NCBI GenBank assembly: GCA_019456225.1
Contig: VRUI01000010.1
Coordinates: 1 to 64,000, forward strand
Source of the DNA: Planctomycetota bacterium
GTDB lineage: Bacteria; Planctomycetota; Phycisphaerae; Sedimentisphaerales; Anaerohalosphaeraceae
DNA length: 64,000 bases
Direction of reading: 5' to 3'
Both the position numbers and the translations under genes were made by a program. Shown in pieces: positions 36,233 to 43,210 of this stretch. The notes under the pieces were generated by a model, which saw only the letters and a program-made list of their open reading frames with translations, was not told the DNA's origin and did not search any database. How positions within the stretch are numbered: position 1 is the stretch's first letter; each line of letters opens with the position of its first letter.

Positions 36233-36273
36233 AGCCGTTTTGTGAATTAACGTTTTATTAAGGAAAAAGTCAG

Positions 36274-36432
36274 ATGATCAGAAAGATTATTGCATTGTGC
36301 CTGGTATTGATGGCGGTATCGTTTGTTTTTAGTGGCTGTAAGGAAAAAGAAGACTCCGCAAGTCCAGATACTGTAAAAACCGAAGAGAATCATGATCATG
36401 ACCACGACGACGATGACGGGCATAACCATTAG
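36274..36432 (+). CDS. Small lipoprotein, tandem copy 2 (His/Asp-rich tail)
   Basis: This is a 52-residue predicted lipoprotein. The signal peptide (MIRKIIALCLVLMAVSF and the lipobox FSGC) is nearly identical to that of the gene at 36050, and so is the upstream TTTTATTAAGGAAAAAGTCAG. The tail has diverged to a metal-binding type sequence, HDHDHDDDDGHNH. Zinc, nickel or copper binding on the cell surface is plausible. A duplication followed by tail divergence is the simplest explanation. Confidence 0.7.
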   Translation: MIRKIIALCLVLMAVSFVFSGCKEKEDSASPDTVKTEENHDHDHDDDDGHNH

Positions 36433-36491
36433 TAGTGCAGAATCTCACAGCTAGCTGTTACTGGAATTATTTTTATTGAAGGTGATTGGAC

Positions 36492-36926
36492 ATGAATAAG
36501 AAGATATTATTTTTTTGTGCATTGTTTGTCGTTGTTGGCTTAGGCGGATGTAAGAAGGATAAGCTTGCTGATACGCCTGATGAAACACCCAAGTCCCCTG
36601 AGGTTAAAGTTGTTCCCGAAGCGTCAGTTACTCCGCTGTCTCCGGCTGAATATGAAGAAAAATCTAAGGAAATCATTAAAGACCTCGAGTCTAGTGATCC
36701 TGAAACAGCCAAACAGTTTGCCGCGTTATTGGAACTGGCCAAGCAGCAGACCACTCAGACTATATGTCCGATCATGGGGGGCAAGATCGAAAAGGATATT
36801 TTTGTCGAGTATCAGGGCAAAAAAGTGTATTTCTGCTGTCCGCCTTGCAAGGCTAAGTTTAATGCAGATCCGAAGAAGTTTCTGCCGAAGCTTCCGCAAT
36901 TTGCTACGCCGAAATTAACTAAATAG
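36492..36926 (+). CDS. YHS-domain lipoprotein
   Basis: This is a secreted lipoprotein of 144 residues: signal peptide with lipobox LGGC, an acidic proline-rich linker, a helical middle, and a C-terminal YHS/TRASH-type domain. The domain reads CPIMGGKIEKDIFVEY, then VYFCCPPCKAKFNADPKKFLPKL, with the spaced cysteines expected for metal sensing or chaperoning. YHS domains occur in copper-handling proteins and in heavy-metal ATPases. It follows two small metal-type lipoproteins, so the three may form an envelope metal-handling group. The start at 36492 is favoured over the ATG two codons earlier by spacing to GAAGGTG. Confidence 0.82.
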   Translation: MNKKILFFCALFVVVGLGGCKKDKLADTPDETPKSPEVKVVPEASVTPLSPAEYEEKSKEIIKDLESSDPETAKQFAALLELAKQQTTQTICPIMGGKIEKDIFVEYQGKKVYFCCPPCKAKFNADPKKFLPKLPQFATPKLTK

Positions 36927-37027
36927 TCAATATTCGTCTGATTTTACTGGCAGAGGCCAAAGAAATGTAGTATTATTACGCCTTTTACAAAACTAATGAC
37001 AATCTGTACTTGTAAAGGGATAATAAT

Positions 37028-37687
37028 ATGTTGCAAGATGGCGAAAAAGGTGTAATTATTCAGCGTGACAAAGAGACTTATGCGGTTGCGCCGCATTTTC
37101 CATGCGGTGTTGTTACGCCGGATATTCTTCGTAATATTGCCGATGTCGCAGAGAAATACGGTCATACCGCATTGAAGGTTACCAGTGCGGCAAGGATCGC
37201 GATCATCGGTCTTAAGGAAGAGGATATTGACAGCGTCTGGGAGGATCTTCATTGCTCTGCCGGTGCGGCGGTTGGTTTGTGTGTCCGCAGCGTCAAGGCG
37301 TGCCCGGGTACGACTTTCTGCAAGAAAGGTTTGCAGGACAGTCTTAGCGTGGGCATGAAGCTTGACGAAAAATACCACGGTATGGAGGTTCCCGGCAAAC
37401 TTAAGATGGGCGTTAGCGGTTGTCCCAACCAGTGTGCGGAAACTTGCATCAAGGATATCGGTCTTGTTGGGCTAAAGAACGGCTGGAAGGTGTTTGTCGG
37501 CGGTAACGGCGGCGGAAAGCCAAGGCTTGCTGTTGAGATCGCAAAGGATCTTAACAGCGAAGATGCACTCGATATGATCGACAAGATCGTCGACTATTTC
37601 AAGGCAAACGCCACAGGCCGACAGAGGCTCGGTGCGATGCTCGAAAAAACCGGTATCGACGAGTTCAAAGCCGCTGTTCTTGGCTAA
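37028..37687 (+). CDS. Short assimilatory-type sulfite reductase-like protein (siroheme, 4Fe-4S)
   Basis: This is a single half-unit of the nitrite/sulfite reductase fold, 219 residues. Residues 1-80 form the ferredoxin-like half domain (YAVAPHFPCGVVTPDILRNIADVAEKYG). The second part has the siroheme/4Fe-4S ligands C92 and C98 (CPGTTFC) and C132 and C136 (SGCPNQC). This is the size and layout of the 24-27 kDa low-spin assimilatory-type sulfite reductases of Desulfovibrio and methanogens, which reduce sulfite and also nitrite in vitro. The in vivo role is uncertain. A shortened relative lies at 38907. Promoter and ribosome-binding site (TAAAGGG) are in the 101-bp upstream gap. Confidence 0.85.
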   Translation: MLQDGEKGVIIQRDKETYAVAPHFPCGVVTPDILRNIADVAEKYGHTALKVTSAARIAIIGLKEEDIDSVWEDLHCSAGAAVGLCVRSVKACPGTTFCKKGLQDSLSVGMKLDEKYHGMEVPGKLKMGVSGCPNQCAETCIKDIGLVGLKNGWKVFVGGNGGGKPRLAVEIAKDLNSEDALDMIDKIVDYFKANATGRQRLGAMLEKTGIDEFKAAVLG

Positions 37688-37786
37688 TCGACATCGCTTG
37701 TCCGTAATTTATTTTTACACATTTTTACATTTCTGAAATGTATTCTTATTTTATGCTGCGTTTTTGCCGATAAAACTCGCTGTACA

Positions 37787-37814
37787 TTAGACAATATACA
37801 ATAGACATTATTCA
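37787..37814. repeat. 7-bp periodic array (4 units)
   Basis: TTAGACA, ATATACA, ATAGACA and TTATTCA lie between the sulfite-reductase-like gene and the next ferritin-like gene. Confidence 0.55.
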
Positions 37815-37837
37815 TTTTCAGATGGGGGTGTAACACA

Positions 37838-38326
37838 ATGGATATTCTTGAATTTGCACTGGAGAAGGAGCGTCTTACCCGTGAAAGTTATCAGCAGCTT
37901 GCCGGTAAGGCGAGAAATGCCGGTCTGCGTAACATACTCGAAATGCTCGCTGAAGAAGAGGCAATCCACTGCTATGTGATCGAGAGCATGATTAGCCAGA
38001 AACCCGGTCTTCTGACAGATACCGATGTTCTTGGTGAGGCAAAGGATATTTTTAACGGTATTCGAGAGTCCGTCGAGAAATTCGATTTCAGTGTCAGCGA
38101 GGCTGAGCTCTACCGCGATGCCAGGGACAAGGAGCAAAAGAGCATGGAGTTTTATCAGCAAAAAGCCCGCGAGGTCGAAGATGGAATTCAAAAGGAGATT
38201 TTCCTGAAACTCGCCGAAGAGGAACAGAAGCATTTTATTGTATTCGATAATATTTGCGAGTTTGTCGCCTCGCCCGAGTGCTACCTGGAAAATGCCGAGT
38301 TTGTGCATACGGCAGAAGACTTTTAG
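37838..38326 (+). CDS. Ferritin-like/rubrerythrin-family protein (third in the window)
   Basis: This all-helical protein of 162 residues has two ExxH diiron motifs, EEEAIH near residue 42 and EEEQKH near residue 130, plus first- and third-helix glutamates (EKERLTRESYQQ and DKEQKSMEFYQQK). There is no rubredoxin domain. It belongs to the rubrerythrin-like ferritin superfamily. Peroxide reduction or iron handling is likely, but the substrate is unknown. It starts after GGGGGTG and is followed by the Ni-SOD gene after 48 bp that contain a 7-bp array overlapping its stop codon. Confidence 0.82.
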   Translation: MDILEFALEKERLTRESYQQLAGKARNAGLRNILEMLAEEEAIHCYVIESMISQKPGLLTDTDVLGEAKDIFNGIRESVEKFDFSVSEAELYRDARDKEQKSMEFYQQKAREVEDGIQKEIFLKLAEEEQKHFIVFDNICEFVASPECYLENAEFVHTAEDF

Positions 38327-38357
38327 TCGTTTGTTTTTAGTTTGTAGTCTTTAGTCA
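38323..38357. repeat. 7-bp periodic array (5 units) overlapping a stop codon
   Basis: TTAGTCG, TTTGTTT, TTAGTTT, GTAGTCT and TTAGTCA; the first unit contains the TAG stop of the preceding gene. Confidence 0.6.
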
Positions 38358-38374
38358 TAATAAAGGGGGTTGCG

Positions 38375-38851
38375 ATGAGATTTATTTGTAATAAAACATT
38401 TTTGCTTCTATCGGCGGTCATATTAGCGGGGGCTTGTTCGGTCGTTTATTCGCATTGCCAGATTCCCTGCGGGATTTATGACGATGCTGCACGGTTTGAA
38501 ATGATCGCCGAACATATTATGACGATCGAAAAATCGATATCTTCGATCAATCAACTTTCTGCCGAGTCCAAACCCGATTACAACCAGATCGTCAGATGGG
38601 TTGAGAACAAGGAAAAGCACGCCGATGCGGCTAGTGGGATTATTACTTACTATTTCATGGCTCAGCGGATAAAGCCTGTCGCCAAAAACAGCCCTGGGGA
38701 ATATGATAAATATGTCAGTCAGTTGACGCTGCTTCATGAAATGCTGGTTCAATGTATGAAAGCCAGGCAATCAGCGGATGAGGCTGTAATAGAGAAATTG
38801 CGCGGATTGCTTGGAGAATTCGAGAAGGAATATTTGACCAATCGCAAGTAA
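38375..38851 (+). CDS. sodN: Exported nickel superoxide dismutase
   Basis: This enzyme converts superoxide to O2 and H2O2 at a nickel site built from the mature N-terminus. The 158-residue precursor has a hydrophobic signal (FLLLSAVILAGA) and then HCQIPCGIYDD, the nickel hook HCxxPCGxY, at residues 27-35. Cleavage after Ser26 (Val-Tyr-Ser) would expose His27 as the first residue, as the chemistry requires; the ligands are then His27, Cys28 and Cys32. Classic NiSOD instead has a short propeptide removed by SodX. A possible lipobox-like LAGAC at 17-21 is a competing reading that would abolish the hook. The four-helix body is about 15 residues longer than the usual 117. Confidence 0.88.
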   Translation: MRFICNKTFLLLSAVILAGACSVVYSHCQIPCGIYDDAARFEMIAEHIMTIEKSISSINQLSAESKPDYNQIVRWVENKEKHADAASGIITYYFMAQRIKPVAKNSPGEYDKYVSQLTLLHEMLVQCMKARQSADEAVIEKLRGLLGEFEKEYLTNRK

Positions 38852-38906
38852 TTGTTGAGATGAGTTTTATGCGTATACTGGATTTCGTTTAATTTTGGGG
38901 CAATTT

Positions 38907-39458
38907 ATGAATTTACGCACGAGCAATAGTTCTGAAGATCAAGCAGCTGTTTTCTGCGGACAATGCGGCAATGCCTCTGAAAAGGCGATTTGGGACGCCA
39001 CGGCCGGCCTTGACAATTTGGACGGTCCTGTCGTTACCCGGGTCAATACATGCGGCGGCAATGTCTTTTGTCCTGAGGGAAAGCAGGACAGCCTGGATTT
39101 AGGATTGAAATTGGAGGAAAGATTGCATAATATATACCTTCCGGCTAAACTTTGTATCGCCGTTTCCGGCTGTGACAATCAATGCGCAGAGGCTTGCGCA
39201 AAAGACATCGGTATTGTCGGGATGGAAGACGGCTGGGATTTATTTGTCGGCAGAAATGGCTGCCGGGATATAAGACATGCATGGCAGCTGGCCAAGGGGC
39301 TTTCGACGGAGCGGGTGCTTGAAGTGGTAGACAGAATAGTCGCATTATTCAGGGCAGATTGTAACGATAAGAAAAAACTCTCAGCATTGATCGAAGGTAT
39401 CGGATTTGAAAGTTTCAAAGCAAAAGTGCTCAGGCAAAAGGAACCTGCAAACAAATAA
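38907..39458 (+). CDS. Truncated sulfite-reductase-like 4Fe-4S/siroheme protein
   Basis: This is a 183-residue relative of the protein at 37028. The cluster-binding part is intact: C49 and C55 in TCGGNVFC, C89 and C93 in SGCDNQC, and the GWDLFVGRNG and VVDRIVALFR segments align with its neighbour. The N-terminal ferredoxin-like half domain is replaced by a short segment with a CxxC pair, C17 and C20 in VFCGQCG. Loss of that half domain should alter substrate access to siroheme, so it may be an electron-transfer or sensing protein. The start at 38907 follows TTGGGGC. Confidence 0.78.
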   Translation: MNLRTSNSSEDQAAVFCGQCGNASEKAIWDATAGLDNLDGPVVTRVNTCGGNVFCPEGKQDSLDLGLKLEERLHNIYLPAKLCIAVSGCDNQCAEACAKDIGIVGMEDGWDLFVGRNGCRDIRHAWQLAKGLSTERVLEVVDRIVALFRADCNDKKKLSALIEGIGFESFKAKVLRQKEPANK

Positions 39459-40296
39459 ACTTGCACAGGTGCTTGATGCGCTTTACGAGAAGTATAATCA
39501 TCGACAATTCATCGGCGACGATCCTCTCCAGTTCGTTTACAAATATTCCGATCGCGCGGATATGGAGATCGCGGGTTTTTTGTCGTCGGCTTTGGCGTAC
39601 GGGCGGGTCCAGCAGATCAGCAAGTCGCTCGAAAAGCTTTTTTCGATCATGGGAGATAGTCCCGCCGCTTTTGTGCGTCAGTTTACGCCAACCGGCAGGC
39701 GGCGTCTGAAGGGCTTTAAGCATCGTTTCAATACCGGCGACGACATTGCCGATCTGATCATTTTGCTCAAACACGCGATTAGTAAGCACGGCAGTATCGA
39801 GGGGTATTTTCTTAGCGGGTATAGTGATTCAGATGCGAATATTCTTCCGGGGCTGACTAATTTTTGCGAGGGTCTAACCAGTTTGTATGCCCGAAGGCAT
39901 GGCGGTGGGGCCGGCAGGGGGCTGATGTATCTTCTGGCGAGTCCTGTCCGCAAGAGTGCGTGCAAGCGGCTTAACCTGTTTTTGCGGTGGATGGTTCGCA
40001 ACGACGATGTCGATGCCGGGATTTGGAAGGGCGTCGATGCGTCCAAGCTGATAATACCTGTCGATGTGCACATGGCACGGTTGTGCGGGATTCTCGGCTT
40101 TCACAGCAGCAAAAACCCGACTTTAAAAACAGCAGTGGAAATTACCGAAAATTTTGCTAAGATAGATCCCGCCGATCCGGTGAAGTACGATTTCGCGCTA
40201 AGCCGCATCGGGATAATAGAAAACTGTAACGGAAAAATTAACGATAATTGCCCGCAGTGTCAGCTTTATGGATATTGCAAGGCAAAGAAGACGTAG
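39406..40296 (+). CDS. TIGR02757/DUF2400 family protein
   Basis: This is a 296-residue cytosolic protein of a conserved bacterial family of unknown function. It has the family entry KYNHRQFIGDDPLQFVYKY, the DxEIAGFLSSALAYGRVxQI region, and LIIPVDVHMARL. A C-terminal CPQCQLYGYC cysteine group is reminiscent of the Fe-S loop of endonuclease III-like glycosylases. The ATG at 39406 would overlap the preceding gene by 53 bp. A start at about 39445-39470 (CTG, TTG or GTG codons just before QVLDALYEKY) may be the real one. Its 3' end is partly duplicated 102 bp downstream. Confidence 0.82.
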   Translation: MKVSKQKCSGKRNLQTNKLAQVLDALYEKYNHRQFIGDDPLQFVYKYSDRADMEIAGFLSSALAYGRVQQISKSLEKLFSIMGDSPAAFVRQFTPTGRRRLKGFKHRFNTGDDIADLIILLKHAISKHGSIEGYFLSGYSDSDANILPGLTNFCEGLTSLYARRHGGGAGRGLMYLLASPVRKSACKRLNLFLRWMVRNDDVDAGIWKGVDASKLIIPVDVHMARLCGILGFHSSKNPTLKTAVEITENFAKIDPADPVKYDFALSRIGIIENCNGKINDNCPQCQLYGYCKAKKT

Positions 40297-40392
40297 TGTG
40301 GGCTTCCAGCCCACATGAGCTGTCGGCAAGATGCCGACAGTACGGAATAATGCTCGTAGTGTCAGCTATATGGATATTGCGTCGTAAAGAAG
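40256..40392. repeat. Duplicated 3' end of the DUF2400 gene with two hairpins between the copies
   Basis: The segment 40256-40290 (start AGTGTCAGCTTTATGGATAT) recurs at 40358-40392 with a few changes, 102 bp away. Between them lie two perfect 8-bp hairpins: TGTGGGCT/AGCCCACA (40297-40315) and CTGTCGGC/GCCGACAG (40320-40340). The first hairpin is itself a dispersed repeat, with a decayed copy at 43081-43106. Confidence 0.75.
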
Positions 40393-40418
40393 TGACAATT
40401 GACAGGTGACAGGTGAAA
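40391..40418. repeat. 7-bp periodic array (4 units)
   Basis: AGTGACA, ATTGACA, GGTGACA and GGTGAAA; the last units contain the proposed GTG start and the ribosome-binding site of the next gene. Confidence 0.6.
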
Positions 40419-42137
40419 ATACAGGACATTGAAAAATATACTTCGGCGGTTACTTTGTCGGATATGGAAGTTTTTGTTTATCCCGAGCTTATGTACAGCC
40501 TGGTTCTGGCGAATATTATGAGTCCGAATATCTGGCGGTGGCGGCAGGAAGATACCTTTAAAAAGCTCGAGGGAAAGACCCCTTATCGTAAACTCATGCG
40601 TATGCGTCAGTTCATCATGGATGAGTACGAGTTCAATCTTGACATCGAGACGTGGGGCATGACAAGCAAGGCCGGCGAGCTTAAGCGGTTTGCCCATGTC
40701 ATATCTCCCGAAGATGTCGCAAAGAGCAACGCCCTGTTCGGTTACCATGGCGATAAGTATTATTTTGATGTGGATATTCGCAGGCATTTCGGTCTCGATA
40801 AATATGACGATGATGCGATACCCTACTGGAAGACCGAGACGGTAGAGGCGATGGACGGTTTTCAGTATAAGAGCGGTTATACGAAAAAGGCCGGCGAGTG
40901 CGTTTCGCTCTCTTCGCTGTATGCAGCGGCGGCTTTTATCGTTTGCCAGATTCCACTCGAAGATATCTACATGGTGCTTACCCCGCTTCATTCCCAGAAC
41001 TTTATCGACATTCGCGAGGGTGTCATCACCAACAACCGCCGCGTCATTACCAAGCCCATGTGGTTTAACGGCACGGCGATATCCATGAAGGCTCAGCGGG
41101 CGATGAGAAACGAAAATATCACCATCGTCGCCCACAATACCGGTAGTGTCCATTGTCTGTATAAGGACGCTACTATTGATCCTGAGGCATATAAATATTT
41201 GTCATCTCGTCTGGGTGAATTTTTGGCTGCTGATTTCAGCATGCTGATCTTCTCGAATTTCCTTCGCGACCGCGGCAAGTTCCAGAAGTATTTTCAGTTC
41301 TGTCATAACCATCGCGGCCAGGATAAATTCATCAAAGCCGAGATCCTGTACAGCTATGAGCACGGCAGCAGGTTCCGCATTGCCGATGAGACTTATGAAA
41401 AGCTTCTCGACGAGGTTTCCAACGAGGATTATTCGATATATAGGATTACTTCCAGGATGTGCTGCGAGCAGCTGCGTGCGTTTATGGAATACGAAGATAT
41501 TGATCTTCGCAGCACTGCCGGTCAGAGTAAGCTTAAAGAATATCTCAAGGGACACGTCCGTGAGATCGACGAGTTTGTCGAATCGCTGGTTGATTTTATG
41601 TTCCTAAATCCCTTGCTTCCTTCGATGGATAAGGAGTTTTCGCATATCGCCCCTATCAAACTTGATCCGGCCTGGTCCAGGGAGCAAGTTATCGAGTACC
41701 TCCAGTCAATGCGCCAGACAAATTCGACCGTCGATCTGGCATTTTATGCCTACAGGGATATGGAGACGTGCAACTGGGAGCCTTTCGTCAGGGCGGCATT
41801 GGAGAGAAATCCCGTTTCGGTCGAAATGTCAGATTGTTTGAGTACAGACGATGTGTGCAGGTGGCTTGGGACGATGGTCAATGAGTCCGTTTATGACGGC
41901 AAGCGTCTTGCTCAGCCCGATGAGGCTGTCAATTTCCGCAGGGCAGACGGTATTGAAAAGGCTTTCACGATGGCAAATATCATCAGAAATAACGCCCCGG
42001 ACTCGGAGATTGAGATTATTATCGACCATGAAAACGTGACTGTTAAAGCAGATAAGGAATATCGTTTTGTGTCCTCGAAAGGCTTAAAAAAGGCGATTAA
42101 AGTGTCTCCAAACGGCGATTTGAACATTTCAGGCTGA
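40413..42137 (+). CDS. Large orphan protein with transglutaminase-like core
   Basis: This is a cytosolic protein of 574 residues that I do not recognise as a whole. A papain/transglutaminase-type triad is visible: Cys163 in KKAGECVSLSSLYAAAAF, His193 in LTPLHSQNF, and Asp199 in NFID, with the usual helix-then-strand spacing. No signal peptide or membrane helix is present. The C-terminal 180 residues are predicted mixed helical with no motif. The function could be peptide cleavage or amide transfer. The GTG start lies within a 7-bp array, which is unusual; the ATG at 40464 is an alternative. It is followed by the Rrf2 regulator. Confidence 0.6.
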   Translation: MKIQDIEKYTSAVTLSDMEVFVYPELMYSLVLANIMSPNIWRWRQEDTFKKLEGKTPYRKLMRMRQFIMDEYEFNLDIETWGMTSKAGELKRFAHVISPEDVAKSNALFGYHGDKYYFDVDIRRHFGLDKYDDDAIPYWKTETVEAMDGFQYKSGYTKKAGECVSLSSLYAAAAFIVCQIPLEDIYMVLTPLHSQNFIDIREGVITNNRRVITKPMWFNGTAISMKAQRAMRNENITIVAHNTGSVHCLYKDATIDPEAYKYLSSRLGEFLAADFSMLIFSNFLRDRGKFQKYFQFCHNHRGQDKFIKAEILYSYEHGSRFRIADETYEKLLDEVSNEDYSIYRITSRMCCEQLRAFMEYEDIDLRSTAGQSKLKEYLKGHVREIDEFVESLVDFMFLNPLLPSMDKEFSHIAPIKLDPAWSREQVIEYLQSMRQTNSTVDLAFYAYRDMETCNWEPFVRAALERNPVSVEMSDCLSTDDVCRWLGTMVNESVYDGKRLAQPDEAVNFRRADGIEKAFTMANIIRNNAPDSEIEIIIDHENVTVKADKEYRFVSSKGLKKAIKVSPNGDLNISG

Positions 42138-42228
42138 TTGTGCGTAACACCTCGGAATGGTGATTTCTGAAATATTTTTCAAAAATAATATTTTATGGTT
42201 GACTATTTTCCGATATTCACCTACGTTA

Positions 42229-42242
42229 GTCCTATATAAGAC
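42229..42242 (+). promoter_or_regulatory. Palindrome upstream of the Rrf2 gene, possible operator
   Basis: The imperfect palindrome GTCCTATATAAGAC lies about 45 bp before the Rrf2-family start and contains a TATATA -10-like core. Rrf2 proteins often autoregulate. This site is inference. Confidence 0.35.
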
Positions 42243-42284
42243 AGCAGGAAATAATTTACAGGTTATTTTGTGACAGGATTTTTA

Positions 42285-42680
42285 ATGGATATTGTTAGAA
42301 GAAATACTGATTATGCTTTACGTGCGATGATTCATCTCGCTAAGAAATATGGCGGCAAGTCGATCTCTACCCGTGTTATCGCAGAGCGTGAAGATATTTC
42401 GTACCAGCTTGCTTGTAAGCTGATGCAGAAGATGAACGAAGCCGGCCTGGTTACCAGTACCATGGGGCCAAAGGGCGGTTTTGCTCTCAGTAAAGAACCT
42501 TCGCAGATAAATTTGCTTGAGATTATCGAGGCGGTACAGGGCCCCTTGAGTGTTAACAGGTGCCTGTCCGAAGAAGAACCCTGTCCCAGGAAAGATCTTT
42601 GTCCGCTTAGCAGTAAGATGAAAGAGATACAGGATTATTTAGTAGGTTACCTGTCGGGTGCTACTCTCGGAGATTTATAA
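42285..42680 (+). CDS. Rrf2-family transcriptional regulator (NsrR/IscR-like)
   Basis: This is a winged-helix regulator of 131 residues with the Rrf2 entry RRNTDYALRAMIHLAKKYGG, the recognition region ISYQLACKLMQKM, and three cysteines C93, C100 and C106 in RCLSEEEPCPRKDLC that would bind an Fe-S cluster. Rrf2 members sense Fe-S status, NO or redox state. The next genes are a cupin, Hcp and a ferredoxin, which points to nitrosative-stress sensing as in NsrR. The start at 42285 gives the typical MDIVRRNTDYA; an upstream ATG at 42270 is possible. Confidence 0.9.
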   Translation: MDIVRRNTDYALRAMIHLAKKYGGKSISTRVIAEREDISYQLACKLMQKMNEAGLVTSTMGPKGGFALSKEPSQINLLEIIEAVQGPLSVNRCLSEEEPCPRKDLCPLSSKMKEIQDYLVGYLSGATLGDL

Positions 42681-42682
42681 AA

Positions 42683-42717
42683 TTAGCAATTAGCAATTAG
42701 CAATTAGCGATTAGCAA
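42683..42717. repeat. 7-bp periodic array (5 units)
   Basis: Four perfect TTAGCAA units and one TTAGCGA, starting 3 bp after the Rrf2 stop. Confidence 0.8.
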
Positions 42718-42734
42718 AATAGGAAAGTTTTGAA

Positions 42735-43079
42735 ATGAGTGAATCTAAAACTAATGTACTTGAGTCTTGTGTGGCAAAGTCTCAGAATATTTCTTCGCTT
42801 GTCCAGTATGCAGACGATTCGGTTGTAAGTAAGACACTGCTCAATAAACCAGTCGGCACGATCACTCTGTTTGCCTTCGACAAGGGCCAGGGACTCAGCG
42901 AGCATCAGGCTCCTTACGACGCCGTTGTTCAGGTCATCGACGGAGTAGGGCGCGTAACGATCGACGGCACCGATCACGATATAGCCACAGGTGAGATAAT
43001 AATAATGCCGGCAAATATACCGCATTCGGTTAGTGCCGATGAGAAATTTAAAATGCAGCTTACAATGATAAGGCAGTAA
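42735..43079 (+). CDS. Small cupin protein
   Basis: This is a single cupin barrel of 114 residues. The first cupin motif reads LSEHQAPYDAVVQVIDGVGRV with a reduced metal site (one His, plus Asp), and the second reads IIMPANIPHSV with its His. Such small cupins bind a metal or a small ligand; the role is unknown. It is encoded between the Rrf2 regulator and Hcp with AGGAAAG upstream, so it probably belongs to the same stress response. Confidence 0.82.
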   Translation: MSESKTNVLESCVAKSQNISSLVQYADDSVVSKTLLNKPVGTITLFAFDKGQGLSEHQAPYDAVVQVIDGVGRVTIDGTDHDIATGEIIIMPANIPHSVSADEKFKMQLTMIRQ

Positions 43080-43080
43080 A

Positions 43081-43106
43081 GTAGTGTCGGCTTCCAGCTA
43101 ACATGA
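43081..43106. repeat. Decayed copy of the hairpin repeat found at 40293-40317
   Basis: GTAGTGTCGGCTTCCAGCTA plus ACATGA differs from the 40293 copy (GTAGTGTGGGCTTCCAGCCC plus ACATGA) at three bases that break the palindrome. Confidence 0.6.
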
Positions 43107-43210
43107 AAAATGCAGGCGGTACATGCTGGAGCAAAATTTTTTATCTCTAAGTTTGAATATTTTAGTCTTATATGTTAATTTAGTTAATATAACTTTTGAA
43201 AGGGAATACC

